NCBI GenBank assembly: GCA_902729315.2
Contig: LR746265.1
Location: 1,716,892 to 1,780,891 of the forward strand
DNA: 64,000 nt
Origin: Spirodela intermedia
Lineage: Eukaryota > Streptophyta > Magnoliopsida > Alismatales > Araceae
Direction of reading: 5' to 3'
The position numbers were made by a program, and so were the translations under genes. Below the pieces are notes generated by a model. The model saw only the letters and a list, made by a program, of their open reading frames with translations, had not been told where the DNA came from and searched no databases. This document shows positions 1 to 16,771 of this stretch, piece by piece (the first letter of the stretch is position 1; the number at the start of each line of letters is the position of its first letter).

Positions 1-2578
<2,578 letters not shown>

Positions 2579-2696
2579 CTTGATGGCTTCTACTGCACAA
2601 AAGGAGGCAAATCAAGCGCAAGATGAAGGGAGATTCCTCCGATCGGTTCCCCGAAGAGAGAGACTACGAAGATCTCTCCACGGAGGGCCGGAAGTC

Positions 2697-2708
2697 CTTA
2701 TTTATAGA
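2697..2708 (-). promoter_or_regulatory. TATA box of CDC48
   Basis: On the minus strand the sequence reads TCTATAAATAAG, a good plant TATA box about 120 bp upstream of the CDC48 start codon. It predicts transcription starting near 2665-2675 and a 5'UTR of roughly 90-100 nt. No experimental start is known. Confidence 0.6.
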
Positions 2709-5631
2709 CATTGGGGCCGTGGAGTTTTCCTTTCGGTCTCCTCCACCGTACGCGCGTGCATCACCAGTCACTGCTTACCTCCATCTGCGCGTTTCCTCCT
2801 TCGTGGATAAATCTCAGCTGTTGAATTCTGATCTGACGACAGAAGTCACACCTCGACGCTGTGAGAGGCTCCCGGGTTCTTTCGTGCGAAAGAAGAATAG
2901 AGCAAACACCCAACCCCTCGTCGATCAGACGGCAGAAAACTGCGCCGTTGGCGGATATCACAGTGCGAACCATCTACGGGCTTCCAGAACATTCCCAGCT
3001 CCCAACTACTCGCCCAGTAATCCTCTTCGCACGGCTCGGCCGGCAAGAAATTTATTCCAAATTAGGAAAAAACAACAATATTAATTAATTAAAACATTTT
3101 TTAATAAATAATTTAATCGGGGACATTCGACTCATTAAATCCACGTCGGCGGGGATCTTATTATTATGAGATGGACGGGACTTTATTTGGCGACTGGTGA
3201 CTTCGGTGAATTTACCTCACGTGGAATTAATTTGCTGCCCCCTGCCAACTAATTCTGGCACGTGCTGGGTGAAGAGCGCACTCTGTAAATTTCTCTGGGT
3301 TTTAATCAAATTATGCATCAGAGCAATGCCCCCCATTTTCTTGTAATAATGAGGGCTTATTTTTTAGTTTTTTTATACACGCAACAAAATTACCTGCCGT
3401 CTTTGTTTTATCGAAGGGATCGGCCGCTCGGAGTGCTCCCATGAAAGAGCATTTTGTTAATTTACCCATGAAAAATTAGATTATTTCATAATTGACCAGA
3501 GTTAAACCTATATTTTGACTTATACTCTAGATATTGGCCCTTGGCACCGACCATGTTAACCACGGTTGGGCGAATTAACCAAGGTAGAGTTAATTACGAA
3601 CGTTGAGGATGACTCCCTTCCGGTACCGAAAAAAAAGAAAAAGGAAAAGAAAAGAAGAAAGGTGCACCTTTGGCGCCTATATCCGCAGTTCCTCCAAGGT
3701 TCGGATATCTCAGTCTCTCACTCGCCATCTTTTCTGCTGGATAGGTGTGGATTTGCGCTTGTCCATTTCGCGATGCCGGAGGTCTAGCTTAGGAAAACCC
3801 GCATTCCGTCGGCTGAACAGTCATGGCAGTTTCTTGTCGGTGAGGGGTAAGCTTGAAAGAGCATTTCGTCTGGAAACAGTGCGCAATCCTCGCCGTCTTT
3901 TTCACACTGGAGTGTTTCTTTAGTTTAGTTATCTTTTGAGTGCGATATTTTATGGCTTTACCTTTATCTTTCTTTCTGCGAGGAAAGTCATGGGAGTCCA
4001 TTCGTCATCCTGTTATCTAAGATCACCACATACGGCTAATTGCAGGTTCAGGTTCCTGATTTTTTTCCCCCCACATTTATGATTATCATAAAGGACAAAG
4101 TTTAGAATGCTCCAACCTGGTCTCGACATCTGTCTGCGCGTTTATTGCTTTCTTTTTTCCCGTTTTCACTTTTATCTTTTCACATGGTAAAACGAGTTTT
4201 AATTCTGTGTGGTCTTTTATTTTCATCTGAACCTGACTACATTTTCTTTGGATATACTCCTACTTTATTTATAGGTTTTCTTTGAGATTTCTAGTATTTC
4301 TCACCATCAGGCGAACCTCGTAAGACCTTCACATAGTTAACGATTTATCGGGGGTTCGTGTTTTATTGCACAGTTATTGCTGTTTCATTTTTATTCGTCG
4401 GAGCTCAAATTATCCACGTGCTTTTTACTTCCCCCATAAAATGCACATTAATATTTTCCTCTTGATCTTAATGGATTTTTCTTTTTCTTGTCTTTTGTCC
4501 TCTTTCAGTTTGCTTGCGTTTTTCTCCGTTTTATTTGAAAGACTTTATTTCTATGCATTTTTCGTTGAAAGATGCTACTTTTATGTTTCACGTGATTTTT
4601 TGTACTGCTTTCCTGTTCTTTTGAGTTCAAGTCTTAAACATGGTTTTCAGCCTCGAGGACGTTATATCTTAAGGATTTTATCTTTTTACGAGTTTTATGT
4701 CCTTTTCTTATGAATTTTTCATTTTTCTGTTTCACTTGGTCTTCTCCTATAGTTTTCAGAATGTGTTTTATTCTCGTCCATTTCTAATTTATTATCGAAA
4801 GATTTTTGCGATTTCAGGAACTTCCCTCGTCAGATAAACTGCACTAGTTTTGGCATTGATAGCATTCTGAGGCATCTGGTGTTTACTTCATTGTGACTGC
4901 TGCTTCTTTTCTTTTCTTTGGAACTCATGATCTGGCTATGATTCTCCATGTGTATGATATGCTTTCTTATTTCCATATTTTAATTTCATTTTCGTGTCTT
5001 CAACGCCGTCTTCATTTCCACTTAAGTTCGCTATTGCTATTTTTACTATCAGACATTTTTTTCTCTGTTTGATTTTGAATAACTTTTGTTCGGCGTTTGT
5101 CTTTCTTTCTTCTGACGATGCTGTTTTTGATATATACATCTCACCTTATTTTTTTATGTTTTTGAGCTTGAGAGACGCAGATGGTGTCTACCGCTGATAA
5201 ACACTATATTCAATGATTTCCCTGCTTGATTTTTTTATCTTCTGTGTTTCTCTCCTTTTCTAAAGAGAATTTGTTTTATTAATACTTCTCTTTATCTTCT
5301 TCTTCCTGATTTTGACCTGAATATGTGTCGTCTTTGTGTCATTTGTTTTCTGCTGAAAGCTGTCTCCTTGGTGTTTGCGTCTCAATTTTTAATTTTTTTT
5401 TTCTTTCTCCTTTGAAGCTCTGGTTTAAACTATCTCATTTTTGCTTCTTCTTATGTCATTAATTTGAAGGTCAATATTTTTGGGACTCCCCTAAAAGTTG
5501 TGCATTTTCATGTTTCCCCTTTTGAATTTATGCGATTTGGTTATGCAGGGCAGTCATTGACAACAAGGGGGATTTGATTGAAGTTCGGAAATTATTAATT
5601 TGAAACACTTCGTTAATGATTTGGAAGGGCG
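2709..5631. other. Divergent promoter region and probable 5'UTR intron of the PGK-like/TrmB gene
   Basis: About 3 kb separates the two divergent start codons. 2709-3550 is the likely shared upstream region. On the plus strand the sequence from about 3850 to 5548 is very T-rich. It is bounded by a good donor (GTAAGC at 3847) and a good acceptor (TTATGCAG ending at 5548), so it looks like a 1.7-kb intron in the 5'UTR of the downstream gene. This is inference from base composition and splice consensus only. No coding sequence is recognisable. Confidence 0.4.
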
Positions 5632-8600
5632 ATGGCTCAGCTCTTGAGGCCAATTGGTCATTCCCCTTCAGTGTCCTGTGCCCCACAGGCGCGAAAGTCT
5701 CCTTGCACTGGGAGTTTGTTCAAGAGGAATGACATTGGATTCCAACGTCATGGTAACCTCCTTCTATGCGCTCCATTGAGTGTGCTGATCAAGGTTATTC
5801 TGCTACTTATTTTTTAACTTGTGTTTCTTTCTTTTTGGTATACTCTCCAGGTGGCAGGTATTCTGCTTGTGGGAGTTTCAGATTTAACTTGTCCTGCAAG
5901 AAAATTACAGATTTCAGCAAGCATATGGGTTCTGAGAAGTTTTGTCCTCCACAATACAAGGTGCTCATCTAATTTTTTATGTTTTTTTGTAAATGCTTTC
6001 CGCCATTCTGCCTTAGTGTCATTGTTGAGAACCTCGATAACATTGGCAGTGTCTGGGAGACAGTAGCTGGTTGACTTTCTGTTTTAGTTGTTGATGATGA
6101 TATTGGGTTGAATGATGCATTTATATGAAATATTGTTTGAATCAATACATGAGAATTTTTTACTGGAATGGCTCAGCATTGGGAGCTGCAAAGGTGTTGT
6201 GGGAACACTCTGTTGGGACTATTATGCTGTTGAAGCTGGGACACCGCATTCTAATTGAAGAATTTCATTACACAAGCCACGGAACAGACATGACTTTGCT
6301 ATTTACTTGTCTATTCCTAGTACTATTCTATTTGAGTTTTAACTAGAGGGAAAAATAGATGTGGACGTTAATAAAGTTCATTTTTTCCCTTGAAGTTCAG
6401 TAGTGCTCTTCTTATGATAAATGAAATGCTGAAGTCATAATCACTGCGATCTAGAGGAATCGTATGTTGCTACTAAGAAGACAAAAACCATCAACATTCT
6501 GGGGTTAGGAAGGGTCGGCTGAAAGACCAGTAATCGCTCTCCCATCTTTTTCTTTCATAAAAGGACAAGATCAAGTGTTTGTTGTGGCAATTGGGACATG
6601 CCCTATGTGAATAAAGTTAATTCAAAATGGAGAATCACCAATATGGGGTCCAAGACTGGTCACGCCTTGTAGGTGATGTGATCATGTACTCTAGAAGGAT
6701 CAATGTGGTTGACCTTGTGTTTGAATGTGCCTTTCGTTATAAAATATTTGATGACATTATCGTGACTGGAGATGATCTTATCTGTAAATAACCAAAGGAA
6801 AGACAAGTCTATGTTGGCAATATTTTGGTGCTTAGTTTTGTGATTGTCAGCTTGCTTATGCTTGTTGTTATTTCAATTATATTATCATTGTGCGAACCAA
6901 AACCTGATCCTTCTTCTCCTTGTCTATTTTAATTGCATGCAAGACGAATTTTATTTGCCTGATTGACATGTAATGAACAGTACAAACTGAGCCGGATTTT
7001 CTTTTGGTCACCATGGGATTGCCATGAACTGCCGTGAACAGTGGTGCAAACCTTGGGGGGATATGCAGAGGAAAAACTCAACTCGTATTTACATCATAGA
7101 TGACTGCTAGGTACAAGTACGAGGGTCAAAAAACAAGGAAACTGTCTAACAACTAGAAAACCGATGAACTAGGAAATGAACTGACAAATTAGGAAGTTGT
7201 CCAACTAAGAGTTGAACTCCTAATTATATATTCTTTTTCACAGGAATGTTCAAAATTCATGTAGTTCGAGATTGAATTTGGGGATGAGTGCTTTATCTCT
7301 TTTACAAAGAGAGCAAAATTGAATGATATTGTGAAAAATACCGCACATTTACTCTTATTTCATGCTTTAAAGCGAATGTACAGTATTTATATTGCAGTAT
7401 GTTCATTCCTGACGCATAAAACTCTCCATTATTCTTTTATCTAGCTTAAAATATTACCCAAATTTTATCATGGGTATTGTTAAACAAGTTTTTCATCTGT
7501 CATCTCATTGATAAGTGAGCTGATTATTTGTGTGTGCATTATATTGAACTGAAAATTCTTGATGTGGTGTCATAATTCTACTCAGACCAAAGATTCTGAT
7601 GGTGATGCATTCAGTCTCCTACAAGTTCAGACCCTTAGAAATTTCCCCAGGGAAAAACTTGCCGGAGAAGTTGTTGCTGTGCGCTTGGATTCCACTCTAA
7701 TTCACAACACATCACCCCTGAATGATGGCTCAGCTAATAAAGCCCTGCACACCATCAAATATTTACATGATGCTGGTGCTAAAGTGCTTTTACTCAGCAG
7801 TTGGGATTATTCAAGTAACCCAGATCTTCTTTCAATAGATTATTTTGCAGGTTGCATATGTTTGACGAGTTTGATTATTTTTCCTCTATGGTTTTCCTTG
7901 ATCCATATGTTTGACGAGCTGGGGTCTCTCTTTATCGTCAATAATTTCACTTGGCCACTTATGTTTCTTTTACCAAACTGTTTCAACCAACCCATCACAT
8001 ATGTTCAATGATATCTCCTCCAAAAAGAATCCAATTATGGCAGTCTTTCAGTTAACTGAAACTTTTAAGAGAATAGTATCTTTTAAGAAAACATAGGTTA
8101 TGCCTCTTGCTAGTTTAATAGCATCACCTTGAAAATTAAACCCTGTAATGTAAAATGATATACTTGTATTTCAACTGATCTCCTGGAGTTTACCCGTGTC
8201 ATTATGTACAACTGAGATTGGGCAGAAATGCGGCATCCTAGCATAAAGTAGGGAAATATCATATATATTGTGTTTAGAAAAACGTGTTAGTGATTCTATT
8301 TTGGCTTGGACAATTGAACTTCAGTTCTGGTGACATTTTGGTGCTTTTCATTGATTTCCTTCTTTTCTTTGCTCAGATCATATATCATCAGTTCTTCAGC
8401 TAAGAGTACTTCGTGCAAGTGGTTTTTCTGATATAATTCAGTCAAAGACAGAAGAAATGAGGGATGGAGATATTCTCCTTTTTGAGAATCTAGCAAAATT
8501 TAAAGAGGACCTAGCTAATTGTTTGGACTTCTCCAAGAAGCTTTCAGCTGGAGTTGGTGTTTTTGTGAATGATGCTTTCTGTCTAGCTCATAAGATTTAT

Positions 8601-11600
8601 GCATCTACTGTCGGCATCTCTCGATTTTGTTATTCATCTGTTGCTGGTTTCCATTTCGAGGAAGAATTGAACAAGCTTGCAAGCATTGCAGAGACCACTG
8701 AACGACCGTACATAGCTGTTGTACGCCCCTGCCTTTTTAACTTAATATTCTGATGAACAGATGACTGAAACTACAGAAAGATGATATGGTCTCATTAATT
8801 TTGAAACTTTGGTTCAATGGTGTGAATTTCTGTTGTATGATGTGAAGTTGGAGAGATGCTGTATTAGCCTATTCTATTAGCCTTCTTTGGTGAATGATCC
8901 TGCAAAAAATATTTGAAAGCGCGGGGAAGAAGCATGAATAAAAAAAGGGAAGGAAAAACCATAGAGATAAAACGAGAAACGAGTAACTGAGTTGGAAATT
9001 CTTCATTGATGATAGAAGGTACATTGCGGCCAGGGCTCTGGTGGGGGAGATCGTTCATCCTCTCTAGTATTTTCTCTCTCGTTCTGCTTTAAATCTTGTC
9101 ATTGATGCGAAAATCCTCCCTTTCCCTTGGTTTCTGAATCCATTTTTTAGGCCAATAAAATTGGCTCTACATATCCAGTGAGTTAGTCAGATTGGATAAT
9201 AATGGGTGAGGATTTGACGAACGTTTGCAACAATTAGTCGGAGAGATGTTTTTCATGGATCTAGAATGTCTCCTGCTGTCTTTTGGCTGAATTGTTTTTT
9301 TCCCATGGCTTTCTCGAAAGGATTCCTAGTTTATCTAGACTCTCATCTTTGATTTAACTTGACGTTGATAAGTCAATGAGATAACTTTCTTGTTATGACA
9401 CCTGAAGCCCCGTGTATCAATCAATCTGAAATTCGGGTTATGCTTTTGAATAGCAACCTGGCTTTCTTGTTAGTCGATCATGTATCTTGTTTGTTTATTC
9501 TCACGATAAATATATCTGGATTTAATTATGTGCGATCTGAAACTTCAATGCTGCAACTCGGAATATAAATGTGCCTCATTTGGGCCATTCAACATGCTTT
9601 AAAATCAACACTCTCCCAAAAATTAAGATAGGAAATTTATTTTTCCGTAGCTTCTATGCTCAAGGTTTTCTCAACGGTCTATTTTTTATCTTGACATCAG
9701 TTCTTTTTCTTCGTGGGAAAGTGTGCTATTTCACTTGTTGATCATGACATCAGATTTGAAACTTTACTTGTTACCTGTTCTGAACTATACGATAGTTCGT
9801 ATTCACTTAATATTAGCTTTGTTGCCAGTTGTGTTCAGATTGTAAATTAAATGAGCTCATTATTTGGCTAAGTCTTATTACTGGTTTGTCCCTAAATATT
9901 TATCCAAATTTATGCAGATTGGAGGAAAAAACTTTCTTGAAAAGAGAACTGCTTTGCGTGTTCTAGCCACAAAATGTGATGGTCTTATGCTTATTGGTAA
10001 ATTGTCATTTCAAATAATGCATGCATTGGGAATGTCTATTCCCATGAATTTGATAGAGGATGGTGCTGTTGATAAGGCATTTGACTTAATTCAGTTTGCA
10101 AAGAAGAGGGGTATGGATATTATTTTTCCAGATGATTTTCGATGTGTGAATGACGAAGATCCTGAAGTGATGGATGTATTTTCTTCTGATGGGATCCAGC
10201 CAGGTACACTAGCTTCCTCTCTTTTTTGCCCACTGTTTGACTGTTTCCTACCCTTAACATGTTTCTTTGCTTGGAATATTTAGTTTTGCTTGGAAAATAA
10301 ATGGTCTGTTCCTTTTGGAGCTTGTAGCTATAGCATCCACATTCATATACTAGACGGAGAATAATCTCTAGGATTTGATGCAACACTGGCTGTCTACGGA
10401 TCATTTCCTCATTATCTTCATTTATTCTGACACGTACTGATGATTACCTCTGGTGTTATGCTTCTGATTATCGCTGTATTTCTTATCAAGTTACAAGCAT
10501 ATGAGTGATTCCCAAAACTGATTTATAGTATAAAACCCCCTTGAACAATTGGTCTTTGTATACAATGTATCAATGTGCCCGTATCAATATGTGCCTGAAT
10601 TTACGATGCCACAAACCACGAAAGAATAGAGATGGAAAGTCACGAAACTTGTCATGACATAAGGCCTATTTGCGATATCATGGTAATAAATTTTATCTAA
10701 TTGTCCTGGCTAAGAAAACCCTGGTCAGTAAGGAAAAATGATCTGAGAACATAAACGCCTTGTTGTTGGTCCAAAATACCCAAAAGACAGTCTGGTGACT
10801 TCCGTTTCTGTTCAAGCCAAACCAAAGCCACTATCAGCTAATCCGAAGCAAAAAATAATTAGTACAGCTGCCAAGCTTGTCAGCCCTCCTTCAATGAACT
10901 AACTCTTGGTCTATGTCCGAACAGTTCTTGAATAGGAATTATCTGGACATCATTGTATCCGATAGAAAAATCCTGTTGTGTCTGGATATTTTCACCATAT
11001 GTAATTTTAGCTTTTTAGCAGAAGGAAATAATAGAGACCTGAGTGAGCAAGTGATTGATCGGATGATTGATAGTTTCTCTGTGAGTTTTATTTGGTTAAA
11101 AATTTCGAAGAACAATGTAAAGTACGAGGAGATGGTAGAGGCAGAAGAGCAAGCCTTTGAATGGATAGTTGGCTTTTTCATCGTAAGGCTTACAAGTTTA
11201 AGATTAGTAAACAGAAATGTGAAAGTATGAAGATTGTTGAGCAGACAATGGGCTTTTTTGTGAAGTTATTGGTTGAAGAATAGAAAACAACAAGGTAAAG
11301 CTTTGTCCCTGTTGCTTTATCTTGTCAAATACTCTTTCTCTAGTTTAACAAATCAAATGCACGTTTTTTAGTTTCATGCATTTCTCTCTCTTCAGGTTGG
11401 ACACCTGTGGATCTTGGACCAGTTTCCTTACAGAACATTTCTTCTAGGCTTTTAAATTGTAAGGTTGGGCTAGATACTCTTACAAAACACTTAATTTCTA
11501 GCATTGATTACGATTGGTTTATTGTATCTTGTTAGATTGCTGTTAGTTCGCTTGTCACTATCTTAGTATAAGAACCTTAGTATCTTATGACCACTGGTAT

Positions 11601-14600
11601 CTTATGATTGAAAATAGTAGTCATTATTTATCATCATAATGATGTATTTGTGATATTTGATGATGCATATGTACTATTGATGAAAAATATGATGACGACA
11701 ATTGCATAGGCTTAAGTTTTCTTCAACGTTTTTCTTCTAGGTTCATTGCTTTAGGCTGGAATGAACAATTAGTTTCACTTAGGTAATATCCCTCCATCGC
11801 CATGAATTTTTTTACGAGAATATACAGCTGAAATGTTTATAACATTTAAAGTAGAGCTTCCATGAACTTGGAATGTGAGCTGCCTATATGAGACCTTGAT
11901 ATAAATATCTTGAAAATATAGTTAATTCTCCATAGATATAAAATTTTCGTGTAGATGGTCTTAGCATGATGTTATGAGTAATCTTCGTCTATGACAGTAC
12001 GTACTTATTTTTGGAGCTTAAAATAGTCAGTGGTAGTTGTTCCGATAGTTAATTGTGAGAAAAATAATTATCTCGTAGGGTGCTGTAGTGCTTTAGCTTT
12101 TCTTTATTTGTCATGTAGTGCCAAAGTTGCGACAAACATGAGTTTTCTCATGAGTTAACTCTTGTAGAAAAAAGAGATGCATAATTATGCAAACAATAAA
12201 TCTCAAACTCTCATGAAACTTTGTCATGGGTCAGTATGAAATATTCGGAATAATTTAATATTCACGTACTAAAGCTTGGCAATGTGAAATCACCCATTAT
12301 CATTATGCTGATTTTGTCAATATCAAAATAAGGAGGGTTCTGAAAGTCAACAAAATGTTGTAATTCAAATTGTATGAATTGTTGCATCAATTAGGTTGGG
12401 ATCCTGTTGGCCAAATTGGTAAATGTGGGGAAATAGCCTGGTTTGGCCATTCGCTAGTATGCCCCGGATGAGATAATGAATATGACTGGATGAAAATCAG
12501 AATATGACTTTTCACCATGAATTAGCAAATATAGTCTAGGCTATTCTTGTGGCAATCTAAAATTTTGAGAATTATTTTTTCAGTGACCACTCAATATCAG
12601 AAGAATCTCAACAAACTTAATATGAAAAATGCCTCTTAAATATAAATCTCCAAGAAGTAGAAATCTTGGTGTAGTGCCCACTTATATATACTATGCAAGA
12701 AAAAGTGCGTAGGTTGAAGAAAGTTTTATTTGGATTAAAGTTATTTCCACGAGCTTGATATGATATGTTTCAAAAAGTCAATCATTTTTGGTCATACAGA
12801 GATCAATGATATCTAATAAATTTAAGAGCAAGAAACAGAGCTTTGTATCGTAATTATTTATAATAATCTTATGGTGATCACAAGTGATGATGACGAGACG
12901 AGACGATTAAAATACTAAAGATCAAGCTTACTAAATAATTTTAAATTAAAGATCTTAGTAACTAAAAATACGTTTTTGGTATTGCAGTAACGAAATCTAA
13001 TATAGGTATTCATAAATACATGAGAAAATATGTAACGAATATTTTGCCAGGATCTGGCAAACTTAGATAGAAATTAGTTGGAGCTCCTAGTAAAGTGAGT
13101 GACTATATCGAAAAAAGGTGCATTTTTTTCTCATGTTAACAAAAGTTCCTTATCGGAGGCTTTCGGTTAAACTTTTATGTTTAATTCTTACGCCACCAGA
13201 CATTACTTATGTTATGAGTATTTTAGTCAATTTGTTCGTTCGTTTAGGCGCCCATATGCAGGTTATGAATAAGTTTATGCGGTACATCAATTTAAATATA
13301 GGTAGAAGCATAATAAGTTTCGTTTCAACACTGATGAATTAAGGGATATTATGATGTTGATTGTGCTGAATTCCATGGTGATTAAAGATCTAACATATGT
13401 TATTGTTCCTATCTCGGTGAGAACCTCGCGAAATGGAATCAGGAGATAAACATCTGTTGCTAGATTTCGTGTTGAAGCAAAAAAAATTAGTTTTGACCAA
13501 GGTAATCTAGTTTTGATTCAAGACATTGGTATCCTAATCTATCCTCGATTGAAAGGTTATTATGATAAGAAGACTACTAGAAAGGTTGCTAATAATCTTA
13601 TCTAACACTGTAGAGTTAAGGATATTAAGATAGCTCGTCTCTTTCTTACAGAGAAACTTCATTTTGGAGCATTCTTTATTTTTTATGTTCTTCCAGAAAT
13701 TCAATCTGCTGATGTGTTTACCAAGGTTTTCTATTGAATAAGGGTAAGCATACATGATATATAAATGGTTTGATTGCGAGCTATCTATAGACCACTTAGA
13801 TCTACTTTGGGCCCAATAAATTTGAACTGTTAAATTATTTATATTGTCGCTCTTGATTGTGTGAATAAAGTGACAAAGCAATTCTCTCCAGTGTCAGCAC
13901 CTAAGGATTGTAGGTGTTGCTTCATTCATTCTCTCTTCTATCTCAACACCTAGCATTTACTAGATGTTGTTTGATCCTCCCCTCAAATCTCAAATTCCCT
14001 AGATTTCTTCAATGCTACCCTTATAACGCATCTTTACACTGGTGGGATGCCTCTTGTTCTGGTACCCTTGTATTTCTTGTTTCTAAGATTGATGGAATGT
14101 TTACATGTAATTACAACTAGAGTTGTAGATTTAGTTGACTTTTATCGTATTTCATGTTTATTTCTAATAACAGCATGACCTTGTTCACTTGTGGCACGCA
14201 AAAGTTGGGTTGCTTACGATTCTGGCTGTATCTTTAGTCCACGTTGTTATTACATGCTGTGCACTAGCAAAGCTGATTAATTGATATAAGTACGCTCTTT
14301 GTTGCAGAAAGTTCTGCTGATTGGCCCGATGACATTTAAAGCCTGTGAAGAAGGTGCTGTAGGAGTATCCATGCTGTCCAAAATTCTTGAAAAGATAAGT
14401 GGTACTGGCTGTGAGGTATCTGTCGTTGGAAATGCAAGCTACAAGTCTCTTGTGGGTCCTGGAGATGGGCCATATTCTTCATTGCCGTATAAACATTTTG
14501 AAAATGCATCTGTCGTATGGGAGTTTCTCAAAGGCCGAGCACTGCCTGGTGTTGCAGCATTAGATAGAGTATGTTTATTCAGTTCTTATTTATCAATTAT

Positions 14601-16739
14601 AATTCAGTAACATCACGCCAGCTTGAAGACACTTTTCTGAATGTTACGGGTTTGGCATTGCAGTAAAATTTCTCTAAACAATGTGATAGTTATCATTCTT
14701 ATATATTTTATTAACTCTCCTTTCACTACCTCATCGTTTTCGGCACTCTTTGGTTCACATATAGAGGAATATGTTGATTGTAGTACTGACCTTTAGTTTT
14801 TCTGTTTCTAGTTGTTTGGATGAGAAAATTTAGTGATTTAAGTGTAGTAAATATGTACATGTTCTTCGGGGATGCTAGATTGGGTGCTGAAAATACCTGT
14901 TTCTCAAGTATGTTTATAGTCATCTAGACGTCAAAACTCCTTGTCTCTCTGAGCTTGTATGTTGCATAATCTTTGTGATGATTATTTTTTGATTTATTTT
15001 CAGGCATTCCCCTTTGAGATTGATTGGGAGTCCATTTTTTATGACCCTACCCAACCTTTAGTTGTCGATGTCGGAAGTGGTAATATTTCAATTAACTTAA
15101 TTTCTGCTGCTTTTTATCGTTATGAAAATTGTTTAATTATATCTGGATCTTAAACCATGGGCTTTCATCGTACTTGAATAAATGATGCTACATTTCTTAT
15201 GAAGCTGCTGAGCTTCTCTTTATTTGTATGTTTCTCTTCTCTGAGTGGAACTCTCCATTGTCCAAATTTTCCATCTCTAGGATAACCATTTTTCTTAAGT
15301 GTAATCATGACAAAGATTGCACCTATTCAGATCTAAGAAATTGTGTTTGTTGTAATTGAATGTCTGGCTAGGAGCAAATTACAAGGGAGACACATACGTT
15401 TTTCCAAAGTTCAAATAAAGGTTCAAAAGGTCATGAATGAAGAATAAATCACATTATGGCAGCAATATCTTAAAGTTGTCCGGCCAAACTATAAACTTAC
15501 TCTACTCTCCTTGTCTTTCTTTAGAAGTCTTATAGGTTACCTTTGACACGTATGTGCTAGTTATCTAAAAATCTCTATCAATATTGAAAGTCAAGCGTTT
15601 CTCAAAAGAAAGCTTGCTCAAATACTCAATAGCCAAAACATCAATCAAGTTGACAACATTCAACGATGCTAAAGACAAATTTTAAAGGCACATTGGATGA
15701 CTTCACAAATTCTGAAGAATGCTAGAGTTAAGGTTGAAGCCTTGCTTCACTTGGAATTTTCATGCTACTTTTTGATTTTTACAAACCAGCCTAGTTAAGG
15801 TTCAATAGAAAGCTTATTTCCATACTCAGTTGAACATTAAAATCAAATTCAAAACAATTGTGTGAGAAATGACTCTACAAATGAAAAGAATTATTGAGTT
15901 TAAATTTAGATCCTTGCTTCACTTTAACTGTAAGAAGTAATACTTGATCCTTGTTTCACTTGTTTTATGATCATCTACATGTTATAAAGACCCACCCTCT
16001 ATACTTGTTACGGGCTTCCTTCTTGGAGACTTCTAAATGATTCTGGTGCGCAGGATACAAGCTAGTGACCATAATCAGCCATTGCCTGTTATCAAAGATT
16101 GAACTTTAACTTGCTCTTGCTTTAGGATTGATGGAATAGTCTTCGTTTCTAATTTAAAACTCTTACTTGTCACATTATCTTTATTGTCTTGATTTATTAG
16201 TTTTAACTTGTTGCCAGATTATTCAAAAATATTTATTTATAAATAAAACTAATCACTATTCATAATGCAGGAAATGGTTTGTTTCTTTTGGGAATGGCCC
16301 GAAGATGTCAGACCTCAAACTTTCTTGGACTGGAAATTAATAGAAGGGTATTTATTTTGTCTTCAATAGATCAATTGGTTCTTTGGTTTGATTATTTTTT
16401 TTTATTAATGATTCCCATTTTATAGCTTGTCGTCCGCTGCTTAGATGAGGTACTCCATTGTGGGCTGAAGAATGTGTAAGTCCTATTTTTTGAACTTCAA
16501 CATAGTGATGTATATGATTTCATTATCATGTTTTTGGGATCAATAGTTGCACTTGAACTTGTCTCATGGGAGATTAGTAAATTGAACTGGATAAAAATAT
16601 CTCAAAATTGGAGAAAACCAATATTTCTGTCTACATCTGATGGCAATTTCTGAGTTTATTTAAATTTATTGTGGAGGGAGAAATGGACTGGACCTCGCTC
16701 TATGAAAAAGCTTTACACATTGATATAAATTTCTCTGTT

Positions 16740-16771
<32 letters not shown>

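Noticed and set aside
4366-4713. Phe-rich open frame that could be taken for a membrane protein
   Set aside because: The T-rich composition matches a 5'UTR intron; long Phe/Ser runs are what poly-T sequence encodes.
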